DNA from: Pseudomonadota bacterium
GTDB lineage: Bacteria > Pseudomonadota > Alphaproteobacteria > Micavibrionales > CSBR16-224
Direction: 5' to 3'
DNA length: 64,000 nucleotides
Assembly (NCBI GenBank): GCA_013285465.1
Contig: CP053449.1
Coordinates: forward strand, 929,540 to 993,539
Shown: positions 25,200 through 35,800 of the stretch, in pieces
Layout: each line of letters opens with the position of its first letter
How positions within the stretch are numbered: the first letter of the stretch is position 1
The notes under the pieces: model-generated
What the model saw: the letters and a program-made list of their open reading frames with translations, nothing else
What the model was told of the DNA's origin: nothing
Database searches by the model: none
Made by a program: the position numbers and the translations under genes

Positions 25200-28100
25200 C
25201 TACTGTTCTTCAAACAGGATCATGCGCAGAATGCCGGGGGCCAGCGTGGCAAGCGGATTGACGGTCACTGCAACATTATCCTTCGGGCCGCGCATCGTAT
25301 AGGTTGCGGCGAAAACGGCATTGGAGCCGCCGGTCAGAATGGCGCCGATGATGGGAATGCCGCCGACGATCTTGTTTAAGATGGCGGCGGGAACGATCGT
25401 GCCGTTGATATCCATTTCGCCGGTGCTACGGTTGATATCGCCTTCAAATGTCAGCCCCAGCGATGCGCCCGATGTGCGTCCGTTCTTGATACGGATATTC
25501 TCGATGGGCTTGGACAGCGGTGTCGGGCCGGGGCGTTTCGTCCAGACGAAATAGGCGCGCATCCGTGAAAAGGAGATACCGTCACCGGTCAATAGCTCCT
25601 GCAGGCCAAGCGGAGAGAATGCGTTCAAGAGCCGAGCCAGCGCAGGCAAATCGACAACCGTAAAGTTTTTCAATTCGGCATTTCCGGCAATATCATATTT
25701 GCCGCCGCCCTGAACCGGCACGCCGCGGATAATCAGATGGCCGCCGCGCACCGATTGCGTCACACCCAGCGCCGCCAGTGCCGCTCCTGCATTATGGGCT
25801 TCAAAGGTTAGACCGTGCCCGCCATCCTGTTCAAACAACCGGTAATAAATGCGGCCTTCTCCGGCGATCCCGTCAATCTCCATCTGTTCCGTTTCGCCAT
25901 CCGTGCCTTTGCGCACATACATCTGCACTTCGTCGATATGCTTTTCGGGCGTCAGGGACAGGCGCGCCGCATCAATCCGCATTTCGTAAGGTTGTTTCTT
26001 GCCGGGTTTGGGGGCTGCTTTCTGTGCGGCTTTTTCCTTTTCTGTCGGCAGGAAACTAGCGGCATTGATATAAGGGCCCTTAATCTGGATACGGGGCAGG
26101 GCGCTATCCGCCTGGCGGATTTCGGCAAGGAACTGTGTCTCTCCCATTTTGAAATTTTTGATATCGGCATCGCTGATACCTGTGCTGCCATCGGCTTTGT
26201 TGACCAGCGTCACATTTCCTTCGGCACGCAGCCCCGGCAAAGCAACAACAAGGCTGGTAATGCTTTGCGGTTTCCGGTTGCCGTCCATATGGATGAACAT
26301 GCTGACATTGCCGGGTTTGTCGCGGGATTTTTTATAGCGCAGTGCCGGAATGGCGATTTCCGCGGCGGTCATATCAGCCGCCAGCGACAGGGTCGATGTG
26401 CTTTTGCTGCCGGTTTCCTTCAGCCGTGTGAAAATAAAATCCATCGGCAAGGCGGAAAAGAACAGCTCCAGATGTTCCGGCGGAATATGAAAGAAGCTTT
26501 GCAGCATCGGCGCGGGAACGGCGATTTTCCCCTGAATGCGGTGCTGGAAATCTCCGCCTGAAAAATGGTTTTTCCAGACGAATGTCATCGGCGCTTTGCC
26601 CAATGCGCCTTTGCCGTCAACCGTCATGCTTTTGTTATCAACGCTTAAATTAAAATCGCCGCCTGTCAGTCCGAATTCGTTCAGGAAGGCGGGGATGGCG
26701 ACATCGGCAAGCTTTGCCTTGGCCGTCACTTTCACATCACTGATTTTCAGCCCTTTTTTCAGCGGGAAGGCAAGCGTCAGATCAACAGCGGCTTTGCCCG
26801 CGGATTTTTCCATGTCAAAGGCGAACATGCGCGTGAATTGCAGCGGCTTTTGAGACAGGGCATAAAAGGCGGTTTTCAAAGGCCCTGCCACATCGGTGGC
26901 GATATCAATGCGAACCTTCTTTGTGCCGATATCTGAAATCAGGATTTTGCCGGCTTTGATCTGCATGTCGCGCATCTTGCCGCCGCTGGTGTTGATATCG
27001 AAACTGTCTTTGGTATAGGCGGCGCGGCCTTTCACACCGCTGACGGCGGGCAGGTCGGGCAGGTAATCGACGGTCACATCGCTGAAATCAATGATACCGT
27101 CCAGCCTGTCGATACTGTGCAGCACGGGGGTATTGTCTTCGCCCAAAGCCAGCGTTCCGGCAAGGTTAAGTGTCGCCTGTTCCGCCATGCCTTTGGATAA
27201 ATGCTGTGTTACCCACTCATGCGCAGGCGTTCCCAAAGAGGGCGGCCAGTAACTGCGGATTTGATCAACGGGCAGACGGTTCAGGACGGCATTGGCGGAA
27301 AAGCCGCTTTCGGGGTTTTCTTCCGTGGGCAGAGACAACACGCCTTCAGCCTCGACCGTGCTGTGTTCATCGAACAGAAAGAACAGTTTCTCAATTTCCG
27401 CCCTGCGCAGACTGTGATCATAGCTCAGCATGGCCTTCACATCGCGCAGCAGTTTCGGTTCTTTGTAAAATTGGTCAAGACGAATGGAGGCTTCCTGCGC
27501 ATACAGCTCGGCCTTTGCCGTGACGGGGGTAAATTCACCGTCCAGTATCAAATCCAGCTTGCCGTCCAGCAGGACATCCGCCATGGACAGTGCGGGATAA
27601 TCGGAAAACTGCCCCGCGAAGGATGTCGGGTTCAGCCCCTTGAAAAACAGGTTAAGCCCCAGCGTGTTTTCGGCCAGATCATAGCGGAAATTCAGATTAA
27701 GGGCGGTCGGCGCACTGTCTTCATTATTGTGCAGCGTCAGTGCGGATTTGATACTGCCCGTTAATGTCCCCTGTCCGCGTACCAGAAATACGTCAACGCC
27801 GCTGCCGCGCCAATGCTCATCACTTTTCTGGTCGTGAAAGCCGATATCGGTATTTTTCAGGCTGAGGGTTTTCAGCTTTTCGAAAATCCCCAGTTTTTGG
27901 GCATCGAATGCGCCGTTTTTGCCGGTGTCCCGGGGCAAGGTATAGGAATAATCCGTCGCGGCAGGGGCGCCGTCGGCGGCGGCTTCCTCCGCCTCTTTTT
28001 CATGGAAGGAAAGCCGCACATCTCCTTCTGCCGTGCGGGTAATATTCAGCGCCAGATCTTCCAGCGTCAGTCTTTTGATTTTAATCCGCGCCAGCGGCAA

Positions 28101-28541
28101 TTCGCGTTTGTAAATTTCAACATCCGCTTTTGACAGCGCCATCAGCGGCGTGTGATTGGCATCATACAGCCGCAAATCATGTGCGCGCAGAATAACCGCA
28201 GCATCGCGCGGCATCCATAACAGGGATGTTTTGCCGACCTCGATCGACATATCGGGGAAATGATCGTTAAAGGCCTGTTCCAGATGCGGGGTGGCAAAAT
28301 CCAGCGGAACCGGCCCTTGTGACAGCTTCCAGCTGACAAAACCGATGACCAGAACGGAGAGGGCGGCGGCAACCACCAAAGCCTCACGCACAAACCACCA
28401 GGTGCTGCGCACGACATGATGGGGGATGCTGCGTTTCCGCGCGGCGGATTTCTTGGCCTTCTTGCGCGCCTTCTTGTGTTTTGCGGCGGGCGGATCGTGA
28501 GGCTCTTTATGCTGCGGTTTTTCCGTGTCGTCTTCAGTCAT
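25200..28541 (-). CDS. AsmA/YhdP-like envelope protein (DUF3971 type)
   Basis: 1113 residues. A basic Lys-rich cytoplasmic head (about 1-42), one membrane span (about 50-70), and a very long beta-rich periplasmic part typical of AsmA/YhdP-type proteins, which bridge inner and outer membranes and are linked to lipid transport. Family-type pieces are PDMSIEVGKTSLLWMPRDAAVILRAHDLRLYD near the start and NAELKNFTVVDLPALARLLNAFSPLGLQELLTGDGISF with GRTSGASLGLTFEGDINRSTGEMDINGTIVPA near the end. It lies 70 bases after oxyR on the same strand. Family call is good; the exact substrate is not visible. Confidence 0.85.
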   Translation of the reverse strand: MTEDDTEKPQHKEPHDPPAAKHKKARKKAKKSAARKRSIPHHVVRSTWWFVREALVVAAALSVLVIGFVSWKLSQGPVPLDFATPHLEQAFNDHFPDMSIEVGKTSLLWMPRDAAVILRAHDLRLYDANHTPLMALSKADVEIYKRELPLARIKIKRLTLEDLALNITRTAEGDVRLSFHEKEAEEAAADGAPAATDYSYTLPRDTGKNGAFDAQKLGIFEKLKTLSLKNTDIGFHDQKSDEHWRGSGVDVFLVRGQGTLTGSIKSALTLHNNEDSAPTALNLNFRYDLAENTLGLNLFFKGLNPTSFAGQFSDYPALSMADVLLDGKLDLILDGEFTPVTAKAELYAQEASIRLDQFYKEPKLLRDVKAMLSYDHSLRRAEIEKLFFLFDEHSTVEAEGVLSLPTEENPESGFSANAVLNRLPVDQIRSYWPPSLGTPAHEWVTQHLSKGMAEQATLNLAGTLALGEDNTPVLHSIDRLDGIIDFSDVTVDYLPDLPAVSGVKGRAAYTKDSFDINTSGGKMRDMQIKAGKILISDIGTKKVRIDIATDVAGPLKTAFYALSQKPLQFTRMFAFDMEKSAGKAAVDLTLAFPLKKGLKISDVKVTAKAKLADVAIPAFLNEFGLTGGDFNLSVDNKSMTVDGKGALGKAPMTFVWKNHFSGGDFQHRIQGKIAVPAPMLQSFFHIPPEHLELFFSALPMDFIFTRLKETGSKSTSTLSLAADMTAAEIAIPALRYKKSRDKPGNVSMFIHMDGNRKPQSITSLVVALPGLRAEGNVTLVNKADGSTGISDADIKNFKMGETQFLAEIRQADSALPRIQIKGPYINAASFLPTEKEKAAQKAAPKPGKKQPYEMRIDAARLSLTPEKHIDEVQMYVRKGTDGETEQMEIDGIAGEGRIYYRLFEQDGGHGLTFEAHNAGAALAALGVTQSVRGGHLIIRGVPVQGGGKYDIAGNAELKNFTVVDLPALARLLNAFSPLGLQELLTGDGISFSRMRAYFVWTKRPGPTPLSKPIENIRIKNGRTSGASLGLTFEGDINRSTGEMDINGTIVPAAILNKIVGGIPIIGAILTGGSNAVFAATYTMRGPKDNVAVTVNPLATLAPGILRMILFEEQ

Positions 28542-28610
28542 GTCCGCGCCGTTTTGTTTCGCTGGCAGATTGTTTTTCTAATCCTTATTATTATGACGCT
28601 GCAGGAAGAA

Positions 28611-29522
28611 TCAGGAAAGTGTTTTCTCGCGCATGGCCGTTTTTACGGCCGTACTGATTTCGGCGGCGATTGCCGTGTAAAGCGCTTGAAAAGGCGTTGT
28701 TTTCCGCCAGAACAGTCCGATTGTCCGCTCGGGAACCGGTGTGTTGCTGATCGGGCGGTAGACAATGTCGTTTTGCTGCTGCGCGGGAACGGCCAGTTCC
28801 GGCACCAGCGTCACTCCCAGACCGGCACCGACCATCTGTCGCAACGTTTCCATGCTGGTGGCGCGGAAAGTATTGAATTTCTGTGCGCCGACCCATGCGC
28901 AGACTTCCATGGTCTGTTCCGACAGGCAATGTCCGTCTTCCAGCAATAGTAAATCTTCATGCGCCAGCTCTTGCAGGGGAATGCTGTCCAGCTTTGCCAG
29001 ATGGTGGTCGGCGGGCAGGGCGGCATAAAAGGGCTCGGTAAACAGCGCGGCATGTTCAAGACTGTCCTCCTTGACGGGCAGCGCCAGCAAAGCCGCATCA
29101 ATCTCGCCATCTTTCAACAGCCGGATCAGATTTTCGGTTTTCTCTTCGGTCAGGAAAATCTGCATTTTCGGGAAAACGCGGCGCAAACAGGGAACCGCCA
29201 GCGGAAACAGAAAAGGCGCCAGCGTCGGAAAGGCGCCCAGCGTCAAAGGCCGCTGTTCGGGTGCCTGCATATTACGCGCCATATCTTTCAGATTATCGGC
29301 GGCATCCACTATTTCCCGTGCTTTTTCAACAATATTGCGCCCCTGCGCAGTGACCATCACATGTTTATTATCGCGTTCGAAAATTTTAACGCCCAGATAA
29401 TCCTCCAGCTTTTTCACCTGCGCGCTCAAAGTCGGCTGTGACACATGACACAAGGCCGAGGCCTTGCCGAAATGGCGGGTTTTGTCGAGGGCGACAATAT
29501 ATTCCAGATCACGCAGGTTCAT
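28611..29522 (-). CDS. oxyR: Peroxide-sensing LysR-type regulator OxyR
   Basis: 303 residues. An N-terminal winged helix (NLRDLEYIVALDKTRHFGKAS, SQPTLSAQVKKLEDYLG) is followed by a LysR effector domain. The redox pair is visible as Cys199 and Cys208 in GHCLSEQTMEVCAWVG, the same numbers and spacing as in the Escherichia coli protein. It is divergent from ahpC, and an OxyR-type operator lies between them, so it should activate ahpC-ahpD and probably regulate itself. Confidence 0.94.
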   Translation of the reverse strand: MNLRDLEYIVALDKTRHFGKASALCHVSQPTLSAQVKKLEDYLGVKIFERDNKHVMVTAQGRNIVEKAREIVDAADNLKDMARNMQAPEQRPLTLGAFPTLAPFLFPLAVPCLRRVFPKMQIFLTEEKTENLIRLLKDGEIDAALLALPVKEDSLEHAALFTEPFYAALPADHHLAKLDSIPLQELAHEDLLLLEDGHCLSEQTMEVCAWVGAQKFNTFRATSMETLRQMVGAGLGVTLVPELAVPAQQQNDIVYRPISNTPVPERTIGLFWRKTTPFQALYTAIAAEISTAVKTAMREKTLS

Positions 29523-29543
29523 ATTTACAGTATATCATCGTTA

Positions 29544-29580
29544 ATAGCTTTTATCTATCGTTTATATACAAACAATCAAT
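29544..29580. promoter_or_regulatory. OxyR operator between oxyR and ahpC
   Basis: Four tetranucleotides spaced by exactly seven bases: ATAG (29544-29547), CTAT (29555-29558), ATAC (29566-29569), CAAT (29577-29580). The established OxyR pattern is ATAG-N7-CTAT-N7-ATAG-N7-CTAT, so 14 of 16 positions agree. It lies just upstream of oxyR and about 80 bases before ahpC, whose -10 may be the TATAAG near 29623. Confidence 0.85.
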
Positions 29581-29660
29581 TTTAACTATTGCGTTAACCA
29601 TGTTAATTTAAAAATATAAGATGAAATTCTACAATAACCAACTCGAATAAGGAGAATATA

Positions 29661-30200
29661 ATGCTTGGTGTTGGAAAAAAACTGCCTGAATTCAAACTGA
29701 AAGCGGCTGTCTCGACTGATCTCAGCACGGCTTTTGAAGATATCACGGATAAAAGCTATGAAGGCAAATGGCTTGTGCTGTTCGCATGGCCGAAAGACTT
29801 CACCTTTGTCTGCCCGACGGAAATTGCCGAATTCGGCCGCAAAAACAGCGATTTTGCTGATCGCGACGCGCAGGTTCTGGGGATGAGCACGGATTCGGAA
29901 TTCGTCCATTACGCATGGCGTAAAGACCACGAAGATCTGCACGATCTGCCTTTCCCGATGCTGGCGGATATCAAACGCGAATTATCCGATGCGCTCGGTA
30001 TTCTCGACCCCGAAGAAGGCGTTGCCCAGCGTGCGACCTATATCATTGATCCCGACGGCATCATCCGTTTTGTGATGGTGACTGATCTCAGCGTCGGTCG
30101 TAATGTTGACGAGGTTCTGCGTGTTCTGGATGCCCTGCAAACGGACGAGCTGTGCCCCTGCAACTGGAATAAGGGCGAAGACACGATCAAAGTCGCCTAG
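29661..30200 (+). CDS. ahpC: Alkyl hydroperoxide reductase, peroxiredoxin AhpC
   Basis: 179 residues. It reduces hydrogen peroxide and organic peroxides. Peroxidatic Cys51 is in FTFVCPTE; Cys165 and Cys167 in ELCPCNW provide the resolving thiols, as in the AhpD-linked (mycobacterial-type) AhpC. AAGGAG lies upstream of the ATG. The gene is divergent from oxyR and is followed by ahpD, its expected reductant, after a gap that carries a palindromic repeat. Confidence 0.95.
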   Translation: MLGVGKKLPEFKLKAAVSTDLSTAFEDITDKSYEGKWLVLFAWPKDFTFVCPTEIAEFGRKNSDFADRDAQVLGMSTDSEFVHYAWRKDHEDLHDLPFPMLADIKRELSDALGILDPEEGVAQRATYIIDPDGIIRFVMVTDLSVGRNVDEVLRVLDALQTDELCPCNWNKGEDTIKVA

Positions 30201-30210
30201 AGTACCCATC

Positions 30211-30289
30211 GTTCAAGATGGGCCGCGTTGCTGCGTCGCTCATGTACTTGGTCGTACACGTCGCTCCTTGCGCCTATCCCATCTTGAAC
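30211..30289. repeat. Palindromic dispersed repeat, copy 1
   Basis: 79 bases. Outer arms GTTCAAGATGGG and CCCATCTTGAAC pair over 12 bp; an inner TGTAC/GTACA stem sits in the centre. The conserved body includes GCGTTGC, CGTCGCTCATGTA and TCGCTCCTTGCGCCTA. Copy 2 is at 53394-53473. It lies between ahpC and ahpD and is followed by a smaller hairpin (GCACTC/GAGTGC, about 30295-30315). It could terminate, stabilise the ahpC message or bind a protein. Confidence 0.88.
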
Positions 30290-30359
30290 GCTGTGCACTC
30301 TCACTTGGGAGTGCAATAAAAACAGATTAATCCTCAACGGATTGAAAAAGGAGAAAAAT

Positions 30360-30920
30360 ATGTCAGCCCTGCAAGCCGAAAATTTACAGGCGGTCGAAAA
30401 CCTTGAGGGATTAAAATCCCTTATTCCCGATACGGCCAAGGACATTCGTTTGAACCTGTCTTCTGTTCTGCGTACTGCGCCGGGGACCGGTCTGTCCGAG
30501 AACCAGATATGGGGTGTGGCGCTGGCCTCGGCCTATGCGACGCGTCATCCGGCGGTCATTGCCGCTGTGAAAGGCGAAGCCGCCGCGGTGCTGAGCGATG
30601 CTGAAAAATCCGCAGCGGAATCTGCCGCGGCCGTGATGGCAATGAACAATATCTATTACCGCTTTGTGCATCTCTCCGGTGATGAGCAATACAGCCAGAT
30701 GCCTGCGGGGCTGCGGATGAATGCTCTTGGCAGTCCGGGGATTGAAAAGGCTGATTTCGAGCTTTATTCGCTGGCTGTCTCTGCCTTGAACGGTTGCGGC
30801 ATGTGTATCGAGGCGCATATCCGTCAGGTCGAACATGGCGGCATCACGCGGGAAGGCGTGCAGCACGCGGTCAAGATTGCAGCAGTCCTTAATGCGGCGG
30901 CACAATCGTTGATTTTTTAA
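30360..30920 (+). CDS. ahpD: Alkylhydroperoxidase AhpD
   Basis: 186 residues from the ATG at 30360, six bases after AAGGAG; an upstream in-frame TTG overlaps that site. AhpD re-reduces AhpC using a thiol pair: Cys146 and Cys149 in NGCGMCIEAH, with the proton-relay Glu/His around them. The helical fold pieces (ENQIWGVALASAYATRHP, ALGSPGIEKADFELYSLAVSA) match full-length AhpD. It is co-directional with ahpC and likely in the OxyR regulon. Confidence 0.95.
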   Translation: MSALQAENLQAVENLEGLKSLIPDTAKDIRLNLSSVLRTAPGTGLSENQIWGVALASAYATRHPAVIAAVKGEAAAVLSDAEKSAAESAAAVMAMNNIYYRFVHLSGDEQYSQMPAGLRMNALGSPGIEKADFELYSLAVSALNGCGMCIEAHIRQVEHGGITREGVQHAVKIAAVLNAAAQSLIF

Positions 30921-31033
30921 CGGTTTTCGCCGCATAGGAATTGCATTAGGATGTCCCTATCCCTGTCCGGCGGGTTCGCCCGTCGGATAGCGGGAACAGG
31001 AAAAAACGCATAGAAATCCAAAGGAGAAACAAC

Positions 31034-31501
31034 ATGTCAAACCAAGCGCAATTACAGCCGACACCGCAGCCTGATGTGGTGCAAGCGCTCTCCGTCCTGC
31101 TTGCGGACAGCTACGGGCTTTATCTGAAAACACAGAATTATCACTGGAATGTGACAGGTCCGATGTTTCAAAGCCTGCACACGCTGTTTCAGACGCAATA
31201 TGAAGAGCTGACGCTGATCGTGGATGAAATTGCCGAGCGTATCCGCGCACTGGGTGCAAAAGCACCGGGTAGCTATTCCGCCTTTGCAAAGCTGGGCAGT
31301 ATCAAGGAAGAAAACGGCAATCCAACGGCGGCGGAGATGATCGAAAACCTCGCTGCCGACCAGAATTTGCTGATTGCCACAGCACAGACGCTTCTTGCGG
31401 CTGCGCAGGCAGTCGGTGATGAAGCGACGGCCGATCTTGCCATCGGGCGTATCACGCTGCACGAGAAAAACCGCTGGATGCTTCTGGCGCATCAGGAATA
31501 A
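31034..31501 (+). CDS. dps: DNA-protecting ferritin-like protein Dps
   Basis: 155 residues, Dps/ferritin family: a dodecameric shell that oxidises and stores iron with peroxide. Ferroxidase residues fall in YHWNVTGPMFQSLHTLFQTQYEEL and VDEIAERIRALG. AAGGAG lies upstream. It follows ahpC-ahpD and ends in a strong terminator, so the cluster forms a peroxide-defence unit. The gap before it (30921-31033) holds a GC-rich hairpin (GGCGGG/GCCCGTC) without a T run. Confidence 0.93.
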   Translation: MSNQAQLQPTPQPDVVQALSVLLADSYGLYLKTQNYHWNVTGPMFQSLHTLFQTQYEELTLIVDEIAERIRALGAKAPGSYSAFAKLGSIKEENGNPTAAEMIENLAADQNLLIATAQTLLAAAQAVGDEATADLAIGRITLHEKNRWMLLAHQE

Positions 31502-31528
31502 AAACAATAAAAAGGCAATAACAAAACT

Positions 31529-31560
31529 TAAAAAGGGGCTTTCAGTGAAAGCCCCTTTTA
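31529..31560. terminator. Bidirectional intrinsic terminator
   Basis: AAAAGGGGCTTTC and GAAAGCCCCTTTT form a 13-bp stem between convergent dps and lpxC. Confidence 0.93.
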
Positions 31561-31585
31561 TTCTGTATCCGGATTGCGCCTGTTT

Positions 31586-32569
31586 TTAATAAACGGCGGC
31601 ATGTTCGCCAGCCTGTTTGCCGAGGACGACAAAAGTACCGGATTTTTTCATGTTGGCGCGTGCTTTTTCCGTTGCCGTCAAAGCGCGGTACTGCGTTTCC
31701 GTCAATTCGACGAATTCCCATGCGTCTTTGGTGGCAAAAAGCTTGCGCAGAATCTCATTATTCATATGGTGTCCGGCTTTGATGCCTTCATATTGTCCGA
31801 TGATTTGCGCACCGCACAGCAGCAGATCGCCCAAAGCATCCAGAATTTTGTGACGGACGAATTCGTCTTCGTAACGCAGCCCGTCCTCGTTCAGGATTGT
31901 GTCTCCGTCGATGACGATGGCATTATCCAGTGATCCGCCGCGGGCCAGCCCCATTTTACGCAGGGCTTCCACTTCGTGCAGAAAACCGAATGTCCGCGCA
32001 GCGGCAATCTCGACGCCGTAGGAGGCTTCGCTGAAGGCAAAATCGTAATGCTGGCGTCCGACAGCCTTGCTGTCAAAATCAATTTCAAAAGCAAATGACT
32101 GCGAGACCGAAGGGCGCAGTGCGGCTTTTTTACCGTCCAGCTCAAAGGATACGGCGGATTTAATCATCAGGAATTTACGGCGCGCATTTTGCGGCGCGAT
32201 GCTTGCGCGGTGAATCATTTTCACGAAATCTGCGGCGCTGCCGTCCATAATCGGTACTTCCGGCCCGCTGACTTCAATAATAGCGTTATCAATGCCGCAA
32301 CCCCAAAGGGCGGACAGAACATGTTCGACCGTGCTGATTTTGACATCATCGGTGTTGCGCAGAACCGTGCAAAGCTGCGTATCGCTGACCATATCCCATT
32401 GTGCGGGGATGCGGTTGTCTTTATCCGTCACATCGGTGCGGACAAAAGTAAAGCCGCTGTTTTCCGGTGCGGGTTTCAAGGTCAGGGTCGTGGCCAGTCC
32501 GGAATGGACGCCGACGCCCTCGCAAGAGACGGCGCGCATGATGGTGTTCTGCGTGATGTAGGATGTCAT
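31586..32569 (-). CDS. lpxC: UDP-3-O-acyl-N-acetylglucosamine deacetylase LpxC
   Basis: 327 residues. It catalyses the committed step of lipid A synthesis, showing that the cell has a lipopolysaccharide outer membrane. Zinc ligands are in STVEHVLSALWG, and in the pair GHHMNN / RHKILDALGD. The substrate loop with AARTFGFLHEVEALRKMGLARGGSLDNAIV is intact. About 20 residues extend beyond the usual C-terminus. It is monocistronic, apart from the divergent TPR gene. Confidence 0.95.
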   Translation of the reverse strand: MTSYITQNTIMRAVSCEGVGVHSGLATTLTLKPAPENSGFTFVRTDVTDKDNRIPAQWDMVSDTQLCTVLRNTDDVKISTVEHVLSALWGCGIDNAIIEVSGPEVPIMDGSAADFVKMIHRASIAPQNARRKFLMIKSAVSFELDGKKAALRPSVSQSFAFEIDFDSKAVGRQHYDFAFSEASYGVEIAAARTFGFLHEVEALRKMGLARGGSLDNAIVIDGDTILNEDGLRYEDEFVRHKILDALGDLLLCGAQIIGQYEGIKAGHHMNNEILRKLFATKDAWEFVELTETQYRALTATEKARANMKKSGTFVVLGKQAGEHAAVY

Positions 32570-32861
32570 GTGATTTGTGCTTCTTCTTTGTTATAAGTGC
32601 TTCGTCTTATTGCAGTTTCTTGTTTTTGTCTTATCTCCTGATTTTGACTATATCAATGCCGTCCCGCCAGGACAAATCACTCTTTGTTACGCTTTGTTAC
32701 AATTCCGGTTCCTGTGCTTTGCCTGTCGCGTTTTGATGAAAATAATAGACTGCCCCCATGGTAAAAATTGTGTATGCTTAAATAAGGGGCTTTTGTTCAC
32801 GCATCTTTCGTGACGTGAGGGCAGACCCTTTGACAGAACAATAAATACCGATATTCCGTTG
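32570..32861. other. Divergent region between lpxC and the large TPR protein gene
   Basis: 292 bases. It holds a direct repeat CTTTGTTAC (about 32682-32700) and a hairpin TCACG/CGTGA (about 32798-32814). A TTGACA at 32830-32835 with TATTCC 16 bases later is a possible promoter for the rightward gene, but it would leave almost no leader. The lpxC promoter could not be fixed. Confidence 0.4.
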
Positions 32862-35800
32862 ATGCGATTTGCAAAGAAAATGGCAGAATTTGAACAGCGC
32901 GGCAAAAGCTTGATGCTTTTGGCGGCGGGTTTGTTTGCACTCGCCCTGCTGGCGGTTGTGCCGATCAGCACGGCTCTGGCGGAAAAAAAGCTGCCGGAAG
33001 TCAGGGCGGGCGAACATGAAAATTACAGTCGTCTGGTCTTTGACTGGGGGCGCATGGTCGGCTATCGCGCGGAGCGTAACGGCAATGTGATTGATGTGAT
33101 TTTTGCCGCGCAATCCGACGCGATGATCCCCGAAGCGCAATTCCGTGCAAAAGCCCTGCGCGGCATCAGTGCGGCGCGGCAGGTGCCGACCGCGCCGGAA
33201 AAAGCTGCGCTCACGCATTTCCGCATCGCCGTTCCCGATGGTGTCAAACACCGTGATTTCAGGATCGGACAGGATCTGGTGGTCTTCGATTTTTACAGCG
33301 ATAAACCGATGAAAGTGATTGCACCGCCGAAAAAAACGGCGGCAAAACCGGCAAAGATAATGGAAAAACCGGCGAAAAAGCCGCCCCAGCCAACAGAGGA
33401 AACAGAGGCAGGCGCCGTGACAGCAGTGACGGAAGCGCCTCCCGCCATGCCGCAGCAGGTGCCGGAACAAACAGCTGTGACAGGGAACGCTGCTGCAACG
33501 GAAGCGCAGCAGGAGACCGTGGCGGAAGACATGCCCGCACCGTCCTTTACCGCATCGGTATCTGCCGCGCCGCCCGCTGCCGCAGTTCCTGCAACAGCTG
33601 TGGAAACGCAGATATTGCCGGAGCAGGGGACGGTCATTACCCTGTCGACCATCGAGCCCTCCGCATTGGCTGTTTTCGAGCGTTTTGGCGGGTTATGGCT
33701 GGTACTGGACAGGATGTCGGGCAATATTCCGCCGCAACTCTCGGGGCCGCTGGCGGCGGTTTTGGGCGCGCCGCAGGAATTCAGCCTGCCCGAAGGCACG
33801 GCTTACCGTTTTGATATGCCGCCGGAAACGGCGGTGGCGGAGATCAACAAGATGAATCTCTCCTGGCTGATATCCCTGCATCCGAAACGGAAGGACGGGA
33901 TGGAACTGCAATCGGGACAGGTACGCCGCGCTTTGCGCGCCGGACGTAAACCGCGCGCCGAAATTTTTCTGCCGGGGCTGGAAAAAGTCATTGCTCTGAC
34001 CATGCCGGATAGCGGTGAGAAACTTTATGTCGTTACGGCAAAACAGCCCGGCGCGAAAGTCTCGTTGCCGGCGCGTTATCCGCAATTTGCGGTTATCCCC
34101 GCGGCGCAGGGCGTGGTGGTAAAGGCGTATGATGATGATTTACAGGTCACATTGCGGCCAAGCTATGTGGAGATTGACACGCAAAAAGGCGGTCTGGTGC
34201 TGACGCAGGACATCGTCGAACTTCCTGTGCCGGATATGGGCGGGATTGATGCGGCGGCACAGCAGGAGGAAACGGCGGCAGCCGATGACAGCGAGGCCAG
34301 CCGCTTGTTTGACTTTTACAGCTGGCAGCGCGGCGGTCTGCCTTATCTGCGTGAAAACCAGCGCCTGATCGAGGCAAAACTGGCCAATACCGATAAAGGG
34401 ACTGAATCCGCAGCGGTTTTTCTGGAGATGGCGCTACTGTATCTGGCCAACGGTTTCGGGCATGAGGCCTATGGCGCCCTGAGAGCGGCATTGCATGAAA
34501 ATCCCGATCTGGATAAAAATCCCGGATTTCTGGCTGTCAGGGGCGGTGCCTCAGTGCTGGCGGGGTTTTATCAGGAGGCCATCCGCGATCTTTCCGTGCC
34601 GGGGCTGAAAGACCATCCCGAGGCGCGGATGTGGCGCGGTTATGCGGCAGCGGCGTCCGAACAATGGCTGCTGGCGGGGGAAATGTTCCCGAATAACAAT
34701 AAAATCGTGGCGCGTTATCCGCCGGAATTTGCCGTGCCTTTTATGCTGTATATGGCGGAATCGTCACTGCGGCTTGGCGATACGACGCGTGCGCGTGGCT
34801 TGCTGAATGCGCTGGAGCCGCTGCTGGCTGATATGCAGCCGCATCATTACGCGGCAATGCAGTATCTGGCGGGCGAGGAATACCGTCAGGAAGGCGAACC
34901 GGTGAAGGCGCTGCAAACATGGTTCAAGGTCGCGGGTGGGCGCAACCGTCTGTATCATGCCAAATCCAGCCTGTCGATTGTCCAGCTGCTGCGGCAGATC
35001 GGGCGCATTACGGATGAGGATGCGCTGGATCGTCTGGAGACCCTGCGTTACGCATGGCGCGGCGACGGGCTGGAAATCCAGCTGTTGCACGCGATTGCCA
35101 GCCTGCATCTGGATAAGCAACGCTATATCGAAGGATTGCGGGAACTGCGCCGCGCGGTCGATCTCTCCGAAGAAATCCTGTATGACAGCGGGTTGCTGAT
35201 CGACGACATGACAAAAATTTACAGCAAGCTTTATGTTGACGGCGAGGCATCTAAACTGCCCGCTTTCGAGGCGGTGGCGCTCTATAACGGCTTTAAGGAA
35301 TTGATGCCCGCCGGTTCCGCCAGTATCGTGGCCGAGCAGAATTATGCCGATTATCTGGTACGCATGGATCTGCTGGAAGATGCCGCGAAGATTTTTGAAA
35401 AACAGATCGCAAAGGATTTGCAGGACCCGCTCAAAATCGCGGAAACAGGGACACGGCTTGCCACGGTTTATCTGCGCGACAATAAGGCGAAAGAGGCATT
35501 GTCGGCCATTCAGCGCAGTGGCCGCAAGGATATGCCGCAGGATCTGGTCAGACGGCGTGAATTACTGCGTGCAAGAGCCCTGTCGGATTTGGGCATGACC
35601 GCGGAGGCGATCAAAGTCCTCTCCGGCATTCCGACGGATGATGCCAAACAGCTGATTGCCGATATTCACTGGCGCCAGCGTGACTGGGCGAAAGCGGCGG
35701 CCACGCTGCAAAACATTCTGCCGTCACCGGCGGCACTGAAAATCTCCGGCGATGACGGCAAAAGCAATCTGGTTTTGAATACCGCCGTGGCTTATAAGAT

